From Actinoplanes sp. NBC_00393 (GTDB lineage Bacteria > Actinomycetota > Actinomycetes > Mycobacteriales > Micromonosporaceae), in assembly GCF_036053395.1 (NCBI RefSeq), contig NZ_CP107942.1:772501-836500 (forward strand): a stretch of DNA of 64,000 nucleotides, read 5' to 3'. Under the pieces are notes generated by a model. That model ran no database searches, had not been told where the DNA came from, and saw nothing but the letters and a program-made list of their open reading frames with translations. Every line of letters starts with the position of its first letter. The stretch's first letter is position 1. Made by a program: the position numbers and the translations under genes. Positions 31,045 to 37,876 of the stretch are shown here, one piece after another.

Positions 31045-31314
31045 TCAGGAGGCGTACCGCTTCTCGGCTCGGGCCCGGGCCTTGGCCGCCTCGACCTCGC
31101 GGTCCTTCGGCGGCGCGTTGGTGACCAGATTGTCCAGAAGCTCGGCGGTGGCCGCGGCGACCGCAGCCACGGCGGCGTCGAAAGCGGCCTGGTTGGCCTG
31201 CGACGGCCGGGTGCTCCCCGCGATCTTCCGGACGTACTGCAGGGCGGCGGCGTGGATCTCGTCCGGCGTGGCCGGCGGTTCGAAGTTGTGCAGCTGGTGG
31301 ATGTTGCGGCACAC
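31045..31314 (-). CDS. DUF2277 family protein
   Basis: An 89-residue soluble protein. CRNIHQLHNFEPPATPDEIHAAALQYVRKIAG matches the family signature CRNI-x-x-L-x-N-FxPPAT. GTG 31314 has GAGGAG seven bases upstream and is preferred to upstream in-frame ATG codons. Function unknown. It ends 64 bases upstream of the kinase start, same strand, so may be its operon leader. It is divergent from the DUF1992 gene with a 49-base gap. Confidence 0.85.
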   Translation of the reverse strand: MCRNIHQLHNFEPPATPDEIHAAALQYVRKIAGSTRPSQANQAAFDAAVAAVAAATAELLDNLVTNAPPKDREVEAAKARARAEKRYAS

Positions 31315-31351
31315 GGAAGGGCTCCTCACTGCCGGGCGGCACGCGTCTGCG

Positions 31352-31357
31352 TACGCT
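31352..31357 (+). promoter_or_regulatory. -10 hexamer of a leaderless DUF1992 transcript
   Basis: TACGCT, six bases, then ATG 31364; no ribosome binding site. Confidence 0.5.
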
Positions 31358-31363
31358 CGATTC

Positions 31364-31759
31364 ATGGTGCACTGGTACGAGTCTTCCATCGACCGGCAGA
31401 TGCGCGAGGCCACCGAGCGGGGCGAGTTCGACGGTCTCTCCGGCGCCGGGAAGCCCCTGACCGGCTACGGCGAGGAGTACGACGAGGACTGGTGGGTCAA
31501 GGACTGGCTGCGCCGTGAGGGCGGCGCCGCCGGCGTGATCCCGGCGAGCCTGGCGGTGCGCCGCGCGGCGGAGGACCTGCCGGCCGCGGTCGGCCGGTTC
31601 ACCGCGGAGCGGGCGGTCCGGGAGCACGTCGCCGAACTGAACGAGCGGATCGACAAGGCGCGGCGCGGGCTGATCGACGGCCCGCCGGTGGTGCTGCCGC
31701 GGTTCGACGCCGACGAGGTGGTCGAGCAGTGGCGGGCGCGGCGGACTACGACTCGGTGA
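31364..31759 (+). CDS. DUF1992 family protein (DnaJ-homologue subfamily C member 28-like)
   Basis: A 131-residue protein. The conserved opening ESSIDRQMREATERGEFDGLSGAGKPL is diagnostic of DUF1992. The rest is helical and charged. The same domain is found in eukaryotic DNAJC28, but bacterial proteins have no J domain and no tested role. The start ATG 31364 is leaderless in appearance. The last 14 bases overlap the convergent DUF6114 gene end. Confidence 0.87.
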   Translation: MVHWYESSIDRQMREATERGEFDGLSGAGKPLTGYGEEYDEDWWVKDWLRREGGAAGVIPASLAVRRAAEDLPAAVGRFTAERAVREHVAELNERIDKARRGLIDGPPVVLPRFDADEVVEQWRARRTTTR

Positions 31760-33152
31760 TGGCGATCGGGTCGGCGGTGAGCACGTCGCACTGCACGTAC
31801 GCGAGGTCGATCGTCACGTCGGTGAACCAGAGGACCGGCAGGGTCAGCGGTGGCGGCTGCTCCGGGGTGAACGTCACCGGGATCAGGCCGAACAGCTTGC
31901 CGGCGAACCTGGGGGAGTAGAACTCGACGTTCCCGTCGGTGATCAGCTCGTTGCTCTTGATCAGCGTGGTGGCGTCGCCCGGCTCGTCGATCTCCAGGCT
32001 GAACGGCTTGTTCACCGCCTTGTCCATGACGAAGCGCAGCGCCTGGATCGTGCCGTTGCGGGTGGGCAGCTCGGTGACACCCTCGTACGTCGAGTTGTAC
32101 ATGGTCAGCGACCCGACCTTCATGAGGCCGGGCTTGATCGCGGCCCGCGGCAGCCCGTCGGCCGCGGCGGTCAGGCCCTCCTGCCGGGGCCCGAGGCACG
32201 GGATGACCTCGGCCGACTTGCTGGGCTTCGCACTCGGGCCCGCGCTGCGGCTGCTGCTCGGCGACGGCTTCCCGGACTCAGCCGGGGCGGTCGGCCCCGG
32301 GGCCGCGGCGGGCGGTGCCGCCGACGGGCTGGGCGCCGGGGTCTCCTCGCCGCCACCGATGCCGAGGAAGTCGCCGATGCCGTCGAAGAAGTCGTTGATG
32401 CCGTCCACGACCGGATTGCTCGGCGCCGAAGGCGTGGCGGACGCGGAGGGCGAGACCGAGGCCGGTGCTGACGGCGCCGGCGCCGCGGACCCGCGCGGCT
32501 TCGTGCTGGTCCCGGGCTTCGGAGCGGCGGTGCTCTTCTTCGGTGCGGGAGTCGCGGTCCGCGACGGCAGACCCTCCGGACACTCGGCCGCGTCGGCGGA
32601 CGGGGTGCTGACGGCCATCACCGAGCCGGCGACGGCGAGCGGCACGATCCACAACAGCGCCTTGCGGTGCAGCGGGTGCTTGGTGGGGCCGGGCTCCATG
32701 CCGGGAACGATCGTGGGGTCGCCGGCCGGAGGTCGGATCTCGGTGGTGGGGCCGGGCTCGGTCTCCGGCGGCTCGCTGTTCTCCACCGGCGGCTGCCGGG
32801 GCGGCCCCCAGGCGATGGCGAGTGCCCCGCCGACGATGCCGAGCAGCATCCCGATGATCCAGCCACCGAGGTTGAGCCCGACGAATGAGTAGAGCGCGGT
32901 CAGCGTGGCCACGATGCCGTAGAACAGCCGCTGCGCCGGGGTGAACCAGATCAGCGCTCCGCAGACCAGCATGATCGTGGGCAGCAGGTACGACAGGAAG
33001 CCCTGAGGCCCGATGTGGATCTCGATGTTGTCGAGTTCCATGTTGGCGCTGAAGAACATCTCCAGCCCGGACAGGACCAGCAGCAATCCGCCCCAGAACG
33101 GCCGGCCGCGCCGCCAGCGGCCGAACCTGACCCAGAAGCTCTCCGTCGCCAC
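31746..33152 (-). CDS. DUF6114 domain membrane protein
   Basis: A 468-residue protein from GTG 33152 (GGAGGA four bases upstream). The N-terminal 125 residues form four membrane helices (FWGGLLLVLSGLEMFFSANMEL, GFLSYLLPTIMLVCGALIWF and others), typical of DUF6114. A long Pro/Ser/Ala-rich disordered stretch (195-330) follows one more hydrophobic segment (ALLWIVPLAVAGSVMAV), and the C-terminal 125 residues form a beta-rich extracellular domain (MKVGSLTMYNSTYEGVTELP...). In Streptomyces, DUF6114 proteins are encoded next to DUF6230 proteins. The unit is separated from the upstream DUF6230 gene by a terminator-like hairpin. Function unknown. Confidence 0.85.
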   Translation of the reverse strand: MATESFWVRFGRWRRGRPFWGGLLLVLSGLEMFFSANMELDNIEIHIGPQGFLSYLLPTIMLVCGALIWFTPAQRLFYGIVATLTALYSFVGLNLGGWIIGMLLGIVGGALAIAWGPPRQPPVENSEPPETEPGPTTEIRPPAGDPTIVPGMEPGPTKHPLHRKALLWIVPLAVAGSVMAVSTPSADAAECPEGLPSRTATPAPKKSTAAPKPGTSTKPRGSAAPAPSAPASVSPSASATPSAPSNPVVDGINDFFDGIGDFLGIGGGEETPAPSPSAAPPAAAPGPTAPAESGKPSPSSSRSAGPSAKPSKSAEVIPCLGPRQEGLTAAADGLPRAAIKPGLMKVGSLTMYNSTYEGVTELPTRNGTIQALRFVMDKAVNKPFSLEIDEPGDATTLIKSNELITDGNVEFYSPRFAGKLFGLIPVTFTPEQPPPLTLPVLWFTDVTIDLAYVQCDVLTADPIAITES

Positions 33153-33185
33153 GCATTCCTCCGATAGCTCTGACACAAAAGGGGA

Positions 33186-33214
33186 GGGCTCGCGGAGGGA
33201 CGCTCCGCGAGCCC
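33186..33214 (-). terminator. Hairpin with T-tract between the DUF6230 and DUF6114 genes
   Basis: GGGCTCGCGGAG (33186-33197) pairs with CTCCGCGAGCCC (33203-33214); on the minus strand CCCCTTTTG follows. It would attenuate DUF6114 relative to DUF6230. Confidence 0.7.
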
Positions 33215-33227
33215 GGAGGAGCTCAGA

Positions 33228-33836
33228 TCAGTAGCACTCGTGCTCGCCGCCGATGTGGAGCTTGAGGCTCATGCCGTTCAGCGTGAAGGTCGAGGCCGAG
33301 GTGTAGTACGCCTGCTGGCGCAGGTTGATGATGGTGACCTTGGTGGCCTGCTGCCCGAAGCCGCCCGGGGCGCCGTGCGCCTCGTCCTGCGCGGCGTCCA
33401 GCGTGGCGGCGTCCAGACCGATCTGCATGTTCTCGAACGTGGCGTCGCCGCCCAGCTCGGACATGCCGATCAGCAGGTTGGTCGCCTCCACCGGGTGCTC
33501 GGGGTCGTCGCCGGCCTGGATCCGCAGGGTGACCGGGCCGACCGCCACCGACTGGCAGAGGTCGTTCAGCGTGGCGCTCTCGATGCCGGACATCGCGGCC
33601 GGGACCGACCCGTCCTTGGTCTCCAGCTCGCCGCTGTACTGGGTGAAGCCGTCGCCGACCAGCTTGCTGGCGGACAACTTGAACTGCTTGCCGGAAATGG
33701 TGAAATTCGCGGCCAGAGCGCCCTCGGCGAGCGCCACGACCAGGCCACCGGCGACGACCGTCGGCACGCCCACCGCCACGGCGAACCGGCGCCAGTTGGT
33801 GCGCCCGTACGCCGGAGCGCTTTGCGCATCCTTCAC
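33228..33836 (-). CDS. DUF6230 exported protein
   Basis: A 202-residue exported protein. Residues 15-42 (NWRRFAVAVGVPTVVAGGLVVALAEGALA) are a signal or anchor; the rest is a beta-rich domain (FTISGKQFKLSASKLVGDGFTQYSGEL, LRIQAGDDPEHPVEATNLLIG). The C-terminus ends in a Cys (HECY). It starts at GTG 33836 with AGGAGG upstream. DUF6230 proteins are conserved in actinobacteria next to DUF6114 membrane proteins, which suggests the pair works at the cell surface. No enzyme motif is visible. Confidence 0.85.
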   Translation of the reverse strand: MKDAQSAPAYGRTNWRRFAVAVGVPTVVAGGLVVALAEGALAANFTISGKQFKLSASKLVGDGFTQYSGELETKDGSVPAAMSGIESATLNDLCQSVAVGPVTLRIQAGDDPEHPVEATNLLIGMSELGGDATFENMQIGLDAATLDAAQDEAHGAPGGFGQQATKVTIINLRQQAYYTSASTFTLNGMSLKLHIGGEHECY

Positions 33837-34208
33837 GGAACCTCCTAGTGATGGCTGCGGCCGACGAGCTGACAGCGAGGTCGGTCGATGTCGCGGCCGT
33901 AATGTGCCGGAAATGTTGCCCCTCGAGGTCGGCGACTACAAGACCCGCGGCTACCAGTCAGTAACTCAGGTCACTTGATCAAAGTGACTCAGGGTGAGGT
34001 CCGCCACCGCCTGGCCCGGCATTTCGGACATAGATCAGCCGAGCCGCGATTTACCCGTTACCGCGGGTACGCAAGACCTGGTTTGTCACGGATGGGTAAC
34101 GAAAGCCGGCCGCTACCGGCGGTGAGGGTCGATGTGGCCAGGGTGACTTAGGTCTCGGCCCCGGCCTGCCGATCTGGAAGGCATGACCGTCCGCGAGGGT
34201 AGCCGCCG
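33837..34208. other. Divergent promoter region between DUF6230 and the CHASE3 kinase
   Basis: No gene fits here. The stretch holds one clear inverted repeat (33970-33988) and is AT-richer than the surroundings (GTAACTCAGG, TTTGTCACGG), consistent with promoters on both sides. Confidence 0.6.
33970..33988. promoter_or_regulatory. Inverted repeat in the divergent promoter region
   Basis: GTCACTT-GATCA-AAGTGAC, seven-base perfect arms, five-base spacer; the flanks CTCAG on both sides extend the symmetry partially as direct copies. Confidence 0.55.
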
Positions 34209-36122
34209 ATGAGCGTGCAGCGGCGGCTCAACGTGGGCTTCGCTGCCCTGTTCGTGCTCTTCATGGCCTTCCTGGTGGTGCAGTTCGGGCTCGGCGAACG
34301 GCAGCGGGCGAATCACACCCAGGAGATCGAACGGGTCGCCCGGGCCCAGCTCGCCAATGACGAGTTCCTGCAGCGCATGACCGACGCCGAGACCGGGATC
34401 CGGGGCTTCCAGGTCACCGGGGAACAGCTGTTCCTGGAGCCCTACCGGTCCGGTACCCGGTCCGCCGGCGACGCGCTCGCCACCGTCGGCGCCAACACCC
34501 GCGACGACGGCGTACAGCGTCTGCTTCTCCGTGAGAACGAGGCGATGCGGGCCTGGCTCGACGAGTTCGCCGCCCCGATCGTCGCCGCCGGGGTGCCGGA
34601 TCACGACCCGTTCCGTTCGGCCCGCGGCAAGCAGCTCTTCGACCAGCTGCGGCAGGCCAACGAGGCGGCGGACGAGGCGCTCGCGGCCGAACGCCGGCAG
34701 GTCGGTTCAGCCGGCGCCGCCGCCACCCGCCTGCTGAACATCGCGGCGGTCGCGCTCGTGGTGGCGATCCTGGCGGCCGGGTACGCGGTGGCGCGTACCA
34801 GTCGGCGGCAACTGCTCGCCCCGTTGGCCCGGCTCGGCGAAACCATCCGCCGGCTCGCCGCGGGGGACCGCTCGGCCCGAGCCGAGGCGCACGGAGCGGC
34901 CGAACTGCGTACCGTGATCGATGCTCTTAATGATCTTGCGGCCCAGACCGAGACCCTGCTCGCCGCCGAGCAGGCCCGGGCCGCCCGGGCCGGGTTGCGG
35001 CAGGCGCTCGCCGCCGAGTTGCAGGACATCAGCGACCCGGCTGCCGCCGCGCGCCGCGTCACCGAGCTGATCGGCGCCGCCGTCGGCGCCTCCGGCGTGC
35101 ACTGCGAGCTGCTGATCCCCGGCGCCGGGCCGGTCCAGGCCCACCTGCCGGGGACCGCCGAACCCCCCGCCGGCCTGGTCGCCGAGGTGCTGGCCGGCGA
35201 GCCCGGCCGGCCCGTCGTGGGTGCGGGCGGCGAGTTCGCGGTGAAGATCTGCGACGGCACCGACTGCGAACCCGGCTACCTGCTCGTCACCCGCCCCGGC
35301 GCGGACTGGCCGGACTCCGAACGCCGGGCCCTGCTCGGCGCCGCCCGCGAGATCGAACGCGCGCTGCGCCAGCTCACCTTCCAGCAGCACCAGGCCCGGC
35401 TGATCACCGAGCTGCGCATGCTGGACCAGCGCAAGGACGTCTTCATCCAAACGGTCACGCACGAGCTGCGCACCCCGCTGACCAGCATCCTCGGCTACAC
35501 CGAAATGATCATCGAGGACGAGGGCGACGACCTGACCCCGATGCGCGAACGGGCCCTCAACGCCATCCTGCGCAACGCCCACCGCCTGCAGGACACCATC
35601 GGCGACCTGGTCCTGCTCGACCGCCCGGACAGCGACACTCCCGCCGAATCCGAGATCCTCGACCTGGCCGGCATCGCCTCCCAGGTACACGGCGAACTCG
35701 ACAACGCCGCCCGCGCCAAGGAACTCGCCGTCGACTACCAGGCCGGTGAGGCATGGGTACGCGGCGACCGTACCCAACTTCAGCGCGCCCTCCGCAAACT
35801 GCTCGAGAACGCGATCAAGTTCACCCCACCCGGCGGCAGCGTCACCTGGCAGCTGGCGGCCGACGACCGCACCGTCACCCTGGCGGTGACCGACACCGGC
35901 ATCGGCATCCCGCCGGAGGACGTGTCCGGCCTCTTCACCCCCTTCCACCGCGCCGGCAACGCGATGGACCAGGCCGTCCAGGGGCCCGGGCTGGGCCTGG
36001 CCATCGTCCGCGACATCGTCCGAGATCACGGCGGAAGCATCGCCGTCCAGTCGGTCGTCGGCCGGGGCAGCACGTTCACCATCACCCTGCCGGCGGCCCA
36101 GGCTCCAGTTCCGGTCGCATAA
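34209..36122 (+). CDS. Sensor histidine kinase with CHASE3 domain
   Basis: A 637-residue kinase. The first helix (residues 10-28) is followed by a CHASE3 sensing domain (DAETGIRGFQVTGEQLFLEPYRSG, 58-180), a second helix (190-210), HAMP, a GAF-like region (265-395), then HisKA with VTHELRTPLTSILGYTEMI (phospho-His near 417) and an ATP-binding domain with KLLENAIKF, DTGIGIPPEDVSGLF and GPGLGLAIVRDI. This domain order occurs in kinases feeding response regulators or phosphatases (RsbU-type). No regulator is adjacent, so it is an orphan. ATG 34209 is preceded by GAGGGTAGCCGCC. Confidence 0.93.
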   Translation: MSVQRRLNVGFAALFVLFMAFLVVQFGLGERQRANHTQEIERVARAQLANDEFLQRMTDAETGIRGFQVTGEQLFLEPYRSGTRSAGDALATVGANTRDDGVQRLLLRENEAMRAWLDEFAAPIVAAGVPDHDPFRSARGKQLFDQLRQANEAADEALAAERRQVGSAGAAATRLLNIAAVALVVAILAAGYAVARTSRRQLLAPLARLGETIRRLAAGDRSARAEAHGAAELRTVIDALNDLAAQTETLLAAEQARAARAGLRQALAAELQDISDPAAAARRVTELIGAAVGASGVHCELLIPGAGPVQAHLPGTAEPPAGLVAEVLAGEPGRPVVGAGGEFAVKICDGTDCEPGYLLVTRPGADWPDSERRALLGAAREIERALRQLTFQQHQARLITELRMLDQRKDVFIQTVTHELRTPLTSILGYTEMIIEDEGDDLTPMRERALNAILRNAHRLQDTIGDLVLLDRPDSDTPAESEILDLAGIASQVHGELDNAARAKELAVDYQAGEAWVRGDRTQLQRALRKLLENAIKFTPPGGSVTWQLAADDRTVTLAVTDTGIGIPPEDVSGLFTPFHRAGNAMDQAVQGPGLGLAIVRDIVRDHGGSIAVQSVVGRGSTFTITLPAAQAPVPVA

Positions 36123-36165
36123 CCCTTTCCTGGTACGAACTACCCGAGGTATTGCCGCACCCTGG

Positions 36166-36480
36166 CGATCACCAGCCCACTCCTGGCCTTTAGCGCCGCC
36201 GCCGGGCTTACCCCTTTGGTCACCCCGCGGCTACCGCCGCACCCCGCGGCCACCAGCCCACTCCTGGCCTTTAGCGCCGCCGCCGGGCTTACCCCTTTGG
36301 TCACCCCGCGGCTACCGCCGCACTCCGCGGCCACCAGCCCACTCCCGGCCTTTAGCGCCGCCGCCGGGCTTACCCCTTTGGTCACCCCGCGGCTGCCACC
36401 GCACCCCGCGGCCACCAGCCCACTCCTGGCCGCAGCGCCGCTGCCGGCATACCGATTCGGTCCCTGCGCCTGCCACCGCA
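36166..36480. repeat. 81-bp tandem repeat, about four units
   Basis: ACCAGCCC recurs at 36171, 36252, 36333 and 36414, exactly 81 bp apart, with an off-register copy at 36491. Units carry TTTAGCGCCGCCGCCGGGCTTA. Long open frames on both strands are low complexity with no start signal; probably non-coding. Confidence 0.9.
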
Positions 36481-36582
36481 CCCCGCGACAACCAGCCCGC
36501 TCCCGGCCCCAGCGCCGCCGCTGGGCTTACCCGGCTCGCTCGCTCCGCGGCTACCGCCGCCCACCCCTCCTTGTCCGCCAAG

Positions 36583-36745
36583 GCAGCGTTGGGCGTCAGC
36601 CGCGTGCCCCGGCTGTTGCTGAGTGTCGTTTCGCGGCTGTTGATGCAGCGCTGGGCGTCAGCTGAGTGTCTCGGCTGTCGCTGAGTGTTGCCTCGCGGCC
36701 GCTGAGGCAGCGCTGGGCGTCAGCCGGGTGGGCTCGGCTGACGCC
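36583..36745. repeat. 60-62-bp imperfect tandem repeat, three units
   Basis: GCAGCGnTGGGCGTCAGC recurs at 36583, 36643 and 36705. Together with the 81-bp array this fills most of the 714-base gap 36123-36836, which holds no gene I can support. Confidence 0.8.
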
Positions 36746-36824
36746 AGCGGTTGCATCGGGCGGCGTTCCGGAACGGTTAACCGGCCCAGTCCGAAGATTG
36801 TCAAGATCGGAAACACGGGGCGCG

Positions 36825-36830
36825 TAGCGT
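36825..36830 (+). promoter_or_regulatory. -10 hexamer of a leaderless molybdenum hydroxylase operon
   Basis: TAGCGT, six bases, then GTG 36837. Confidence 0.45.
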
Positions 36831-36836
36831 ACGAAC

Positions 36837-37622
36837 GTGGATTTGAACACCGTCACCGAAGTGATCAGCCCGGCCGCGCCCGGCACCTGGCGACCGGGTG
36901 ACGCCTGGCTGGGCGGCGGCACCGCGTTGTTCGGCGAGCCCCGGCCGCACCTCAACCGGCTGCTCGATCTGACCGCAGCCGGCTGGCCGTCGCTCACGTT
37001 CCGTGATGACGGGGTGGAGGTGGCGGCCACCTGCACGGTCGCCGAACTCGCTGAGGGCCTTACTCGCTACGGCATCGTCCGGCAGTGCTGCCACGCCTTC
37101 CTCGCCTCGTTCAAGATCTGGAACGTGGCCACGGTCGGCGGCAACCTCTGCGCGGCGCTGCCGGCCGGCCCGATGATCTCCCTGAGCGTGGCGCTGGACG
37201 CGACCTTGCTGCTGATCGGCCCGGACAGCACCGAGCGCCGTGTTGCAACCGCCGACTTCGTGACGGGGGAGGGGGCGACCGTACTCCGGGACGGCGAGTT
37301 CCTCCGGTCGATCCACTTGCCGGCGGGGGCGCTCGGGGCGCGTACCGCGTACCGTCGCGGATCTCTGCATCGCCATGGCCGCTCGGCCGTGCTGTTGATC
37401 GGCCGGGCGGAGCCCGCCGGCGGCCTGACACTCACCGTGACCGCCGCGACCCGGCGTCCGCACGTGCTGCGCTTCGCCGCAGCCCCGCAGGCGGCCGAGG
37501 TGGAGGCGGCGCTGGCAGCCATCCCGGCCGAGCAGTATGTGGATGACGTGCACGGCCGCCCGATATGGCGACAGCACCTGACCAGGCACTATGCCGAACA
37601 GATCCGCGCGGAGCTGACATGA
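36837..37622 (+). CDS. Xanthine dehydrogenase-type FAD subunit
   Basis: A 261-residue FAD subunit of a molybdenum hydroxylase, which passes electrons from the Fe-S subunit to NAD or another acceptor. The FAD motifs are AWLGGGTALFGE near residue 24 and ATVGGNLCAALPAGPMISL near 98, the CoxM/XdhB-like pattern. The GTG start follows a TAGCGT -10 element at leaderless distance. A downstream ATG (37619) overlaps its stop. The large subunit gene follows after a small ORF. Confidence 0.9.
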   Translation: MDLNTVTEVISPAAPGTWRPGDAWLGGGTALFGEPRPHLNRLLDLTAAGWPSLTFRDDGVEVAATCTVAELAEGLTRYGIVRQCCHAFLASFKIWNVATVGGNLCAALPAGPMISLSVALDATLLLIGPDSTERRVATADFVTGEGATVLRDGEFLRSIHLPAGALGARTAYRRGSLHRHGRSAVLLIGRAEPAGGLTLTVTAATRRPHVLRFAAAPQAAEVEAALAAIPAEQYVDDVHGRPIWRQHLTRHYAEQIRAELT

Positions 37623-37861
37623 TCACCCGCATTCCACCTGCCGTCGGCGGCGCGTCGGATGGCCTTGCGCTTACCAGCGGGGTCTCGCCCACAGGATTGG
37701 CGCTTGTCGGCTGCTGTGCGCATGCCCGCGCAGCTGCGTTTGGCTGCGGCCGCGCGCCTGCCTGGGCGGCCTTCACGTTTGGCTGCGGCCGCGCGCCTGC
37801 CCACGTCCTTGCCGGCGGCTTTCCGCTGGCGGCGCCGGGCGAACGCCGAAAGAACTGCTGA
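37619..37861 (+). CDS. Small low-complexity ORF between xanthine dehydrogenase subunits, possible decayed N-terminus
   Basis: An 80-codon frame whose ATG overlaps the FAD-subunit stop by four bases, as a coupled gene would. The first part (MITRIPPAV) looks like the true start of an (2Fe-2S)-subunit chain, but the frame then passes through Ala/Gly/Cys-rich sequence with a 13-residue repeat (FGCGRAPAWAAFT) and stops at 37861, 15 bases before and in the same frame as the Fe-S/Mo subunit start. It may be a real small protein, or an N-terminus displaced by a repeat insertion. Not confident. Confidence 0.35.
   Translation: MITRIPPAVGGASDGLALTSGVSPTGLALVGCCAHARAAAFGCGRAPAWAAFTFGCGRAPAHVLAGGFPLAAPGERRKNC
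37738..37815. repeat. 39-bp direct repeat
   Basis: GTTTGGCTGCGGCCGCGCGC recurs at 37738 and 37777, a 39-bp period (13 codons), in the small ORF between the xanthine dehydrogenase subunits. Confidence 0.8.
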
Positions 37862-37876
37862 AGGGAGACGCGGCCC

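Noticed and set aside
31364..31759. Longer DUF1992 frame starting at 31010
   Set aside because: The upstream part is antisense to the DUF2277 gene; ATG 31364 gives the conserved family opening.
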